DNA from: Chryseotalea sp. WA131a
GTDB taxonomy: Bacteria; Bacteroidota; Bacteroidia; Cytophagales; Cyclobacteriaceae
Assembly: GCA_025370075.1 (NCBI GenBank)
Contig: CP073016.1
Span: 3,534,001 to 3,598,000, forward strand
Direction of reading: 5' to 3'
DNA: 64,000 nt
Positions 57,796 through 64,000 of the stretch are shown here, piece by piece. A program made the translations under genes and the position numbers. Each line of letters starts with the position of its first letter. The first letter of the stretch is position 1. The notes under the pieces are model-generated. The model was not told the origin of the DNA and ran no database searches. It saw only the letters and a list, made by a program, of their open reading frames with translations.

Positions 57796-59868
57796 ATGAG
57801 GTTTCTACCACTTTTGTTTATAATTCTTTCAAAATCGTTTGTTTTTGGGCAAGTGGAAACGCCTGCCAAATGGCAAACCAGTACTTCTACTTCTTCTGCC
57901 AATATTGGTGAAGAACTAGATTTGATTTTTACAGCTGCCATTGACAATAGTTGGTACTTGTATTCTTCTGAGTTTGATTGCGAAGATGGCCCCATCAAAA
58001 CAACCTTCACCTTTACTCCCGATGCGAGCTATCAATTGTTAGGCAAGTTGCGGGCTATTAAACCTGTTGATAAGCACGATAAAAGTTTTGAGTGTGATGT
58101 AAAGATTTTTAAAGGTACTGCAGAATTTAGGCAGCGCATAAAAGTACTTTCCACTAAACTAAAGATTGCAGGCGAATACGAATACCAAGTTTGCACTGAT
58201 TTGACAGGAAAGTGCATCCCTGGCGATGGAGAGTTTTTATTTGATAAGATTAGGGTAATGGGGAAGGAGATAGGAGATAGGAGTCAGGAGACAGGAGCGG
58301 TCTCCAGTTCCGAGTTACCCGTTTCCAATTCCTCATCGATTGTTATTGACTCAGCAAAACTAGCAACTGGCAACAGGGAACTGGCAGCCATAAAAGGCCC
58401 GATTTTAGACCCATCTTTGCTCAAAGACGAAACCCAAAACCAATCGTTGTGGGGCTTTTTTTTGTTGGCATTTTTTGCTGGCCTTGCGGCATTATTGACG
58501 CCATGTGTTTTTCCCATGATCCCGATGACGGTAAGTTTTTTCACCGGGCGAGGCACAAAATTTCAAGCTTTTATTTACGGGCTATCCATCATTTTGATTT
58601 ACACTTTAATCGGTGCGGTAGTGGCGCCCCTCATGGGACCTGAAACAGCTAACCATCTTTCTACTGAATGGATACCGAATCTGATTTTCTTTTTGGTGTT
58701 CATTGTATTCGGGCTTTCTTTTTTAGGATTGTTTGAAATCACCTTACCGGGATCAGTCATTAACAAAGTAGACCAGCAAGCAGAGAAGGGTGGATTGACG
58801 GGCGTATTTTTTATGGCCTTCACACTAGTGTTGGTGTCGTTCTCTTGCACAGGGCCGTTGGTGGGAAGCATTTTGGTTTCCTCGGCAGGTGGGGAGTTTT
58901 TGAAACCAATTATTGGCATGTTTGCCTTCGCGCTGGCATTTGCCATTCCGTTTACACTCTTCGCCTTCTTTCCGGGTTGGTTAAAATCATTGCCGAAATC
59001 TGGTGGGTGGTTGAATACAGTGAAAGTAGTTTTGGGTTTTGTTGAGATTGCATTAGCCTTTAAGTTTTTGAGTATTGCCGACCAAGCTTTTCATTGGAGA
59101 ATGTTAGATCGCGAAATCAACATTGCCATTTGGATTGTGATTGGTTTATTGATTGGGATCTATTTAATGAAAGGCTTTCGCATGCCGGGTGATACGGGCA
59201 AAGATGCCGAAAACAAAACCGTAAGCGTATTGCGCGTTTCGTTGGCAACGATTGTTTTTACTTTCGTTATTTATTTGACTCCGGGCATGTGGGGCGCACC
59301 TCTCAAGGCCTTGGCGGGATACTTGCCACCGATGTCCACCCACGATTTCAACTTACTATCGGCCAACGAAAAACAAAATCCCAATCAGATTTGCGAGGCT
59401 CCCAAATATTCTGAGTTTCTCCACTTGCCACATGGCATCAATGGCTACTTCGATTACAAGCAAGCCCAAATGTGTGCACGTCAGCAAAACAAACCGCTAT
59501 TCATTGACTTTACTGGGCATGGTTGCACCAATTGCCGCGAGATGGAAGCGCGCGTGTGGAGTGATCCGCAAGTATTGCAACGATTAAAAAATGATTACGT
59601 GGTGGTGGCGTTGTATGTAGATGATAAAACGGTGCTGCCCGAAAGCGAATGGTACACTTCTACCTATGACAAAAAAGTAAAGAAAACCATTGGCAAACAA
59701 AATGCGGATCTTCAAATTGAAAAGCTGAACAATAATGCACAACCATTATATGTGTTGGTTGGCACAGATGAAACGGTGCTCGTATCTCCCAAGCCATATG
59801 ATTTAAAGGTGGAGAATTTTGTGAAATTTTTGGATGAAGGGAAGAAAAAGTTTAAGGAGGCAAAGTAA
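57796..59868 (+). CDS. Thiol:disulfide interchange protein DsbD-like (cytochrome c biogenesis CcdA-thioredoxin fusion)
   Basis: 690 residues. Signal peptide, N-terminal DsbD alpha-like domain (about 20-150), a linker of heptamer-derived sequence (about 155-200), then eight TM helices with the CcdA motif TPCVFPMIPM (near 234) and its partner SFSCTGPLVG, and a C-terminal thioredoxin domain with GCTNC (near 575-579). It carries electrons from cytoplasm to periplasm to reduce disulfides. The linker contains 7-bp tandem repeats. Confidence 0.88.
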   Translation: MRFLPLLFIILSKSFVFGQVETPAKWQTSTSTSSANIGEELDLIFTAAIDNSWYLYSSEFDCEDGPIKTTFTFTPDASYQLLGKLRAIKPVDKHDKSFECDVKIFKGTAEFRQRIKVLSTKLKIAGEYEYQVCTDLTGKCIPGDGEFLFDKIRVMGKEIGDRSQETGAVSSSELPVSNSSSIVIDSAKLATGNRELAAIKGPILDPSLLKDETQNQSLWGFFLLAFFAGLAALLTPCVFPMIPMTVSFFTGRGTKFQAFIYGLSIILIYTLIGAVVAPLMGPETANHLSTEWIPNLIFFLVFIVFGLSFLGLFEITLPGSVINKVDQQAEKGGLTGVFFMAFTLVLVSFSCTGPLVGSILVSSAGGEFLKPIIGMFAFALAFAIPFTLFAFFPGWLKSLPKSGGWLNTVKVVLGFVEIALAFKFLSIADQAFHWRMLDREINIAIWIVIGLLIGIYLMKGFRMPGDTGKDAENKTVSVLRVSLATIVFTFVIYLTPGMWGAPLKALAGYLPPMSTHDFNLLSANEKQNPNQICEAPKYSEFLHLPHGINGYFDYKQAQMCARQQNKPLFIDFTGHGCTNCREMEARVWSDPQVLQRLKNDYVVVALYVDDKTVLPESEWYTSTYDKKVKKTIGKQNADLQIEKLNNNAQPLYVLVGTDETVLVSPKPYDLKVENFVKFLDEGKKKFKEAK
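58265..58386. repeat. Degenerate heptamer tandem repeats inside the dsbD-like gene
   Basis: Three groups of period-7 units: AGGAGAT-AGGAGAT, then AGGAGTC-AGGAGAC (58265-58297); GTTCCGA-type units (58307-58331); and AACTAGC-AACTGGC, AACAGGG-AACTGGC (58369-58385). GGAGAC and GTCTCC can pair. It keeps the reading frame and codes for a linker rich in Ser/Glu/Asn. The same kind of repeat, with another unit, lies at 1774-1857. Confidence 0.7.
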
Positions 59869-59987
59869 ATTTTTAATACCAGGTTTTTTTGCATTAGTAT
59901 GGTTTTGAAATAGTCAAAAGCCCCAACCTGTTTTGTCAGTAGGCTGACCGATTTTTGTCCAGAAGAAAAAGACATTTGCAGGAAAAA

Positions 59988-60329
59988 ATGAAGAAGCTAT
60001 TAATCGGTTTTATTCTTACTTTTCCCATCATGTTGTTTGGGCAAAAACCATCTGTCTTCTCTACCAAAAAGGGTGCTATTCAAGGCTACGATCCAGTTGC
60101 CTATTTTACTTTAGGTAAAGAGGTAAAGGGTACCGAAACCGATACACTTGTTTTTCAAAATGCAACCTGGCATTTTGCCGACCAAGCGAACTTGAACCTT
60201 TTTAAAACCTCGCCAGAAAAATATATGCCTCAGTTTGGAGGGTATTGTGCCTTTGGCATGTCACGCGGCTATAAAGCAGAAACGCAACCTAATGCATGGA
60301 CCATTGTAGAAGGAAAGCTTTACCTTAAA
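59988..60329 (+). pseudogene. YHS-domain protein, 5' part, interrupted by IS1380-family element
   Basis: A signal peptide (MKKLLIGFILTFPIMLFGQ) is followed by a YHS-like domain: AIQGYDPVAYFTLGKEVKG, WHFADQANLNLF, YMPQFGGYCAFGMSRG and WTIVEGKLYLK. The gene is cut at 60329 by the IS element; without it the sequence resumes at 61732. Family proteins bind metal such as copper or mercury or are haem-related. ATG 59988 begins the signal peptide. Confidence 0.85.
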
Positions 60330-61731
60330 CCCAGATTTTGCAGTAGAACTATTTTGAACTAACCGGTAAGACTTAGTGGCAGGTTTATATTTTTAATATT
60401 TGAGAAAAGGCCATCATACCATTGTCTTCTTTTGAGTGGCACGGACATTTGCAATACCCATTTTTGAGCCTCTTCCTCCAACCAACTTCCAACTGCAAAG
60501 CAGTTGAACCTTAATGTTGAAAGCTTGGGCTGGGGCTGTTTCTGGTGGGTTATTTGCCGGAACAGGCTCATCAAATTATAGGCTACCATTACAAAACGCA
60601 TAGCTGTTTCGGTAGCACAAAAGCTGTCCATGCAAAAACCTTCTGCACCAAAATCTTCTTTGAGTTCTTTTATCCTGTTCTCAGCATCTCCCCTGCGTTT
60701 ATATTGTTCCCATATTTCCAATGCTGGCAATTTTTGGTTCGTTACAAAGGCGTGATATCTTTTACGGTATACTTTTTCGTCTGCTATGCCCATGCTACTA
60801 AATAATGTCTTTAGTTTTTTCCCTGTAGCCTTGGCCCTGATTTCTTCACTTTGCTTTATTACTACTATTCTTCTTGCACCGCTCCAGCCTCCTTGTTGGT
60901 AGCTTATTTCAGATATCCACAGCCCTTCCCCTACAGCATTCCATTGGGTAATATTATAAATGCTGACTTGTAGATTCGCATAGAGTTTACAGGCCATAAC
61001 GTAGGGTATATCTTTTCCTTCAATGAAATCTAAGATCGTACTACTGCAAAAGCCACTATCGGCCCTGAACAATCCTATTGTTTTATTTTTGAGGATCGTA
61101 AAGGTCTCCTCTAAAAAGTGAATGCAGTTACTGTTGCTCCCTGTATTGCCACTGCGGTTCCAGCAGTTGGCCACCATGCGGATATCATTGACAAAAGCAA
61201 ATAAGGGATGGTGGCTGCCCCTTCCAGGCTTCTTGGGGTTGTACCCTTTTTTGCTCCCTTCCTGTTCTCCATAGCGCGTGATAACGCTGCTGTCAACATC
61301 CAACGTGTAATTATCAAACTGCAGCTGCTCAAAAAACCAGCTATACAATTCAATGAAAAGATGGTGGTGCATGGAGGGTGTGAACTTTTTAAAGAAACGC
61401 CCAAATGTTGTTCCTGAAGCAACACGCTTCCATCCGAATATTTCGCGCAAAACTTCATCTACCCTAACCACTGCTGTATGGCTGAACCGAAAACATCCGA
61501 TCCATGTACTTACCCAAAAACTCTCAATTATACTTATAGCATCGATGCTGTTGTTGCTCTTTCCTTCTGGCAATCCAAGGGTTGATAGCTTCTTGCTGAT
61601 ACCTGTCTTATCGATCAGCATTTTCATCTCCTTCATACCGCCCCAAGGAGTTACTAATCTATCGGTGTAGTGGTGTTCCATATTCAAAAATAAGACACTA
61701 TGTCGTATCTATTCCTATTGCAAAATCTGGG
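60330..61731. mobile_element. IS1380-family insertion sequence
   Basis: About 1.4 kb. Terminal inverted repeats: left ACCCAGATTTTGCAGTAG (60329-60346), right is its complement with one mismatch (61715-61732). Five identical bases, TTAAA, flank the CCCAG...CTGGG element on both sides (60325-60329 and 61732-61736, the first T of the right copy being the last base of the right repeat); a 4-bp duplication within this is expected for the family. One transposase gene fills it. Its insertion splits a YHS-domain gene. Confidence 0.9.
60359..61687 (-). CDS. IS1380-family transposase
   Basis: 442 residues, full length. A DDE transposase: DVDSSVITRYGEQEGSKKGY followed by NPKKPGRGSHHPLFAFV, then FRADSGFCSSTILDFIEG, and near the end KRRGDAENRIKELKEDFGAEG with the catalytic Glu. 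The text between is typical of the IS1380 group. No frameshift or stop is seen, so the element may be active. It is on the opposite strand to the YHS gene it interrupts. Confidence 0.92.
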   Translation of the reverse strand: MNMEHHYTDRLVTPWGGMKEMKMLIDKTGISKKLSTLGLPEGKSNNSIDAISIIESFWVSTWIGCFRFSHTAVVRVDEVLREIFGWKRVASGTTFGRFFKKFTPSMHHHLFIELYSWFFEQLQFDNYTLDVDSSVITRYGEQEGSKKGYNPKKPGRGSHHPLFAFVNDIRMVANCWNRSGNTGSNSNCIHFLEETFTILKNKTIGLFRADSGFCSSTILDFIEGKDIPYVMACKLYANLQVSIYNITQWNAVGEGLWISEISYQQGGWSGARRIVVIKQSEEIRAKATGKKLKTLFSSMGIADEKVYRKRYHAFVTNQKLPALEIWEQYKRRGDAENRIKELKEDFGAEGFCMDSFCATETAMRFVMVAYNLMSLFRQITHQKQPQPKLSTLRFNCFAVGSWLEEEAQKWVLQMSVPLKRRQWYDGLFSNIKNINLPLSLTG

Positions 61732-61830
61732 TTAAATTATAACACCGATGTTCGCCAAAAATGGAACGAGGATCAGGCTGGATTTATACAAAAGGCCAAT
61801 GAAAACTGGGCAAAAGTCAAGCAAAAGTAG
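61732..61830 (+). pseudogene. YHS-domain protein, 3' part beyond the IS element
   Basis: The frame LNYNTDVRQKWNEDQAG, FIQKANENWAKVKQK and stop at 61828-61830 continues the YHS gene that stops at 60329. Joining the two flanks after removal of one target repeat gives TACCTTAAATTATAAC, one base out of frame, so either the gene was already shifted or the insertion left a one-base change. Confidence 0.8.
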
Positions 61831-61925
61831 CCCACCCATTGCTATTAAAATCGAAATTTTAGTTGAATTTAAGGCAAAATCATGTGCCAAGAAAAATAAG
61901 GTGGCTATAATGCCCAGTCCTTAAA

Positions 61926-62098
61926 TTGAAGATTAAGGTTTACGCAGACTTCCTAAAGAAGGCACTAGCTCAAAAATAGGTCAAAACCCATCTTTTAACG
62001 TTACCGTTTTTCATTCGGCAGAAGATGCGTTAAAGGCTATGATCAAAGACGATAGCGCAAATAGAATCCTTGATCGCTATTTTGGAAAGGAAAGATGA
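61926..62098 (+). pseudogene. Short decayed gene fragment, possibly receiver-like
   Basis: Two frames: LKIKVYADFLKKALAQ from 61926, then with one extra base in an A run IGQNPSFNVTVFHSAEDALKAM and IKDDSANRILDRYFGKER to the stop at 62096. NPSFNVTVFHSAEDAL resembles the first part of a response-regulator receiver domain, but Asp phospho-acceptor and the rest are absent. Decayed or chance; weak call. Confidence 0.3.
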
Positions 62099-62117
62099 CG
62101 ATTACCTATTTGGTTGA

Positions 62118-62564
62118 TTACTTCAATTTGATTTCGTCCTTGAAGGCAACCGGTACTTTAACCGTAACCCCATGCACCGCCACGCGTAAGTTACCTGTAA
62201 ACATGATCTGATATTTTTTGCCTCCAAAAAAACTAACCACGGCATCTAATAGGTTTATTTCTTCCAGCTTCAATTGAGCAACAATGGGCACGGTAAAATC
62301 TGCTTGACCCTTTACCACCAAATCCATTTGCTGGTCTACCTCAGCCGCTTTTTTTCCATCTACCAAAATGTCTACATCAATTTCCTTTAGCTTGGTTTGT
62401 GTTTTATTAGGATTATAAAAAACTGCATCGCCCTTCACCTGCAACTTACCATCTTCGGTGGTGATGAGTTCAATGTTTTTCACAGTTTTGAAAACAATAG
62501 GCTCTTTGGGTAAGCAACCAACTGCTAGGAAGGCGAATAAGAATGGTAAAAAAAATTTATTCAT
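62118..62564 (-). CDS. LEA-type 2 family lipoprotein
   Basis: 148 residues. Signal peptide ends in lipobox AVGC. The mature part is a single LEA-2/water-stress-type beta sandwich: LQVKGDAVFYNPNKTQTKLKEIDVDILVDG and ADFTVPIVAQLKLEE. Outer-membrane-anchored by the lipid; function unknown. ATG 62564 chosen over 62582. It is divergent from the oxygenase gene at 62644. Confidence 0.75.
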   Translation of the reverse strand: MNKFFLPFLFAFLAVGCLPKEPIVFKTVKNIELITTEDGKLQVKGDAVFYNPNKTQTKLKEIDVDILVDGKKAAEVDQQMDLVVKGQADFTVPIVAQLKLEEINLLDAVVSFFGGKKYQIMFTGNLRVAVHGVTVKVPVAFKDEIKLK

Positions 62565-62631
62565 AAGGTTCACGGACAACAAAAATAAGGTACTTTTTCA
62601 GTTAATCGATAAATAGCAAAAATCCTTCCAC

Positions 62632-62639
62632 TAAATTTG
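62632..62639 (+). promoter_or_regulatory. Promoter -7 box TAAATTTG, four bases from the start codon
   Basis: An exact TAnnTTTG match ending only four bases before ATG 62644. If used, the transcript would begin at or near the start codon, a leaderless message. No -33 element at usual spacing is visible. Confidence 0.4.
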
Positions 62640-62643
62640 AGCA

Positions 62644-63258
62644 ATGAGCCACGCGGAAGAATCTTATTTAAATAAACTAGCCGATGGACTGGCCGACCAG
62701 GGCTATGCCGAAGTGGATAACTTTTTGAGTCAGCAAGAAGTGCAAGCCATTCTCGCAACAGACGATTTTAAAAATGGATTGTTACAATTCAAAAAAGCGG
62801 GAATTGGCAAAAGCCAAGAGAAGCAAATTAACGAGAGCATACGTGGCGATTACATTCAATGGATTGATGGTGGCACTACCCAAAAGGCCGTGGAGGTGTA
62901 TTTGAATAGATTGAGGCAGTTGATGGAGTTTGTCAATCGCACGTTGTATTTGAGTTTGAAAGATTTGGAGGTGCACCGAACCATTTACCCCATCGGTAGT
63001 TTTTACAAACGCCACCTCGACCAATTTAAAAAAGATGACAAGCGAAAACTGTCGGTGATTTGTTACCTGAATACAGATTGGAAGGAAAGTGAGGGAGGCC
63101 AACTCAGAATTTATTTACCCAACGGCAGCACAGATATTTTTCCCTTGGCAGGAAGATTGGTTTGCTTCCGCAGCGATTTGTTGGAGCATGAGGTGCTGCC
63201 CGCTACAAGAGAGCGATTGAGTTTGACAGGGTGGTTGTTGGATCGAGTAATTTTATAA
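62644..63258 (+). CDS. 2OG-Fe(II) oxygenase
   Basis: 204 residues. The double-stranded beta-helix core has HLDQF (H-x-D metal pair, near 121-123), a strand CYLNTDWKESEGGQLRIYL, the third metal His in LLEHEVLPATRERLSLTGW and an Arg for 2-oxoglutarate in that segment (RLSLTGW). It matches the proline-4-hydroxylase-like group acting on protein or small substrates; the substrate is unknown. The start is ATG 62644 though a promoter box is very close. Confidence 0.85.
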   Translation: MSHAEESYLNKLADGLADQGYAEVDNFLSQQEVQAILATDDFKNGLLQFKKAGIGKSQEKQINESIRGDYIQWIDGGTTQKAVEVYLNRLRQLMEFVNRTLYLSLKDLEVHRTIYPIGSFYKRHLDQFKKDDKRKLSVICYLNTDWKESEGGQLRIYLPNGSTDIFPLAGRLVCFRSDLLEHEVLPATRERLSLTGWLLDRVIL

Positions 63259-63279
63259 AGAGTAAGTATAGAATAGGAT

Positions 63280-63630
63280 TCAGATGTCCTTCCCAAAAGT
63301 TAATAGGTTGTTATCCGGGTCAAGCAAAGAAAACTCGCGCTGACCCCAGGGTTTGTTTTGAAGTGGAGCATTAGGGTGGATAGTCACTTTATTGGCAAGC
63401 AAAGATTGATATAACGCGTCAATGTCATTAGTGCGAATGTACACTTGGCCATAATTTTCTTTTGGGTCTAAGCCCTTGAACTCAAAGAAATGAATTTCAA
63501 TCCCGTCTTTTTTAATGATCAGGTAATCGGGATAGTTATCATCACATTGAAAGCCTAGCTTATCGATGTAGTACTTTTTCGTAACTGCCTTGTCGCGCAT
63601 GGGCAGTTTTGGATGGATAGCGGTAAGCAT
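63280..63630 (-). CDS. VOC-superfamily (bleomycin-resistance-like) protein
   Basis: 116 residues, two VOC units: PKLPMRDKAVTKKYYIDKLGFQCDD, EIHFFEFKGLDPKENYGQVYIRTNDIDALY, ending PWGQREFSLLDPDNNLLTFG. Looks like a bleomycin-binding or glyoxalase-like protein; without metal ligands fully visible, binding rather than catalysis is possible. It is convergent with the oxygenase gene (end 63258). Confidence 0.82.
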   Translation of the reverse strand: MLTAIHPKLPMRDKAVTKKYYIDKLGFQCDDNYPDYLIIKKDGIEIHFFEFKGLDPKENYGQVYIRTNDIDALYQSLLANKVTIHPNAPLQNKPWGQREFSLLDPDNNLLTFGKDI

Positions 63631-63701
63631 GGTGAAAAATTGGACTCCAACAAAGATAATCTAGTTGGCAGATATAAATTCCTCGGCATTGAACTTAATC
63701 T

Positions 63702-63709
63702 TATTTTTG
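63702..63709 (+). promoter_or_regulatory. Promoter -7 box TATTTTTG
   Basis: An exact TAnnTTTG match, 36 bp before the fumC ATG. No clear TTTG -33 element at 17-23 bp spacing is visible. Confidence 0.45.
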
Positions 63710-63745
63710 TCAAGATCTAAATACTAACTAAAACAAAAAACCTAT

Positions 63746-64000
63746 ATGAACTTCCGCATCGAAAAAGACACCATGGGCGAGGTGCAAGTACCAGCCGACA
63801 AATATTGGGGCGCACAAACTGAGCGTTCGCGCAATAATTTTAAAATCGGCCCTGAGGCTAGCATGCCCAAAGAAATCATTCACGCGTTCGGCTACCTGAA
63901 AAAAGCAGCGGCTATGGCCAATCACGAGTTAGGGGCTCTTGCCGCAGACAAGAAAGATATGATAGCCACGGTTTGCGATGAGATTGTGGCCGGAAAATTA
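63746..64000 (+). CDS. fumC: Class II fumarate hydratase, N-terminal part (3' end outside window)
   Basis: 85 codons to the right edge. The start MNFRIEKDTMGEVQVPADKY then WGAQTERSRNNFKIG is the standard N-terminal signature of class II fumarases (and related aspartase). It converts fumarate to malate in the TCA cycle. The catalytic SS loop lies outside the window. Aspartase cannot be fully excluded from this part, but the text is closer to fumarase. Confidence 0.9.
   Translation, partial: MNFRIEKDTMGEVQVPADKYWGAQTERSRNNFKIGPEASMPKEIIHAFGYLKKAAAMANHELGALAADKKDMIATVCDEIVAGKL

Noticed and set aside
1..64000. tRNA or rRNA genes
   Set aside because: No cloverleaf with the usual GGTTCRA arm or rRNA-like stretch was seen by eye in the gaps between genes; a tRNAscan run would settle it.

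Overview
The window reads as chromosome of a Bacteroidota bacterium, most likely order Cytophagales. Signs are AT-rich intergenic DNA with TAnnTTTG promoter boxes, few strong Shine-Dalgarno sequences, LytTR and AraC regulators in place of classical two-component pairs, many ECF sigma factors, DUF2141 and CarboxypepD_reg-like secreted proteins, BNR-repeat and S9 peptidases, and a dihydroorotase of the Bacteroidota type. No rRNA, tRNA or CRISPR array was seen. Species cannot be named from the sequence.

Layout. 1-9.9 kb: end of a GH130 glycoside phosphorylase, a membrane LytTR regulator flanked by TTCACC repeats at about 21-bp spacing, two small membrane proteins, pyrC, then a Crp-like regulator heading a probable operon (DUF2141 protein, outer-membrane barrel, 7-TM protein, SDR enzyme), and a LytS/LytR-type sensor-regulator pair. 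9.9-13.6 kb: secreted proteins (small unknown, erythromycin-esterase family, carboxypeptidase-regulatory-like) and a decayed patch holding a truncated aspartyl protease. 13.6-24 kb: GlxA-type regulator with VOC and DoxX-like genes, two ECF sigma operons, lgt, DinB and Crp genes, a frameshifted outer-membrane barrel gene beside a phosphate-binding-like protein, and a FIST sensor. 24-27 kb: a single-chain MmeI-like restriction-modification enzyme. 27-36 kb: two AraC regulators, an IPT/NHL lipoprotein, SnoaL-like protein, sigma plus membrane partner, large S9 peptidase. 36-40.5 kb: accessory patch with an Abi_2 gene, an unknown gene, ureidoglycolate-lyase-like and phospholipase-D-like genes, and an S9 peptidase fragment. 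40.5-57.6 kb: mainly housekeeping genes (arfB, feoAB, HEAT-cyclophilin protein, prenyl synthase, rnr, exonuclease, M20 dipeptidase, BNR protein), with a second Abi_2 gene and a damaged ParE-type toxin-antitoxin pair. 57.8-64 kb: dsbD-like gene, a YHS gene split by an IS1380-family element, an LEA-2 lipoprotein, a 2OG-Fe(II) oxygenase, a VOC protein and the start of fumC.

Most notable signal. The two Abi_2 genes (35900-36793 and 47586-48491) are only distant paralogues, yet each is preceded by nearly the same short non-coding block: a TAnnTTTG promoter box, then a hairpin whose apical part reads GCUWCCCRUAAGAACAGC, then a U-run. Both stem levels carry compensatory base changes. This looks like a small structured RNA paired with a HEPN-type RNase, and probably belongs to the RNA class described upstream of abiF-like genes.

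Other recurrent themes are direct repeats at about 21 bp (two LytTR-dimer spacings) next to both LytTR systems, degenerate 7-bp tandem repeats both in an intergenic region and inside the dsbD-like coding sequence, and three genes broken by one base in homopolymer runs (T8, G7, A7), which may be real decay or assembly error.
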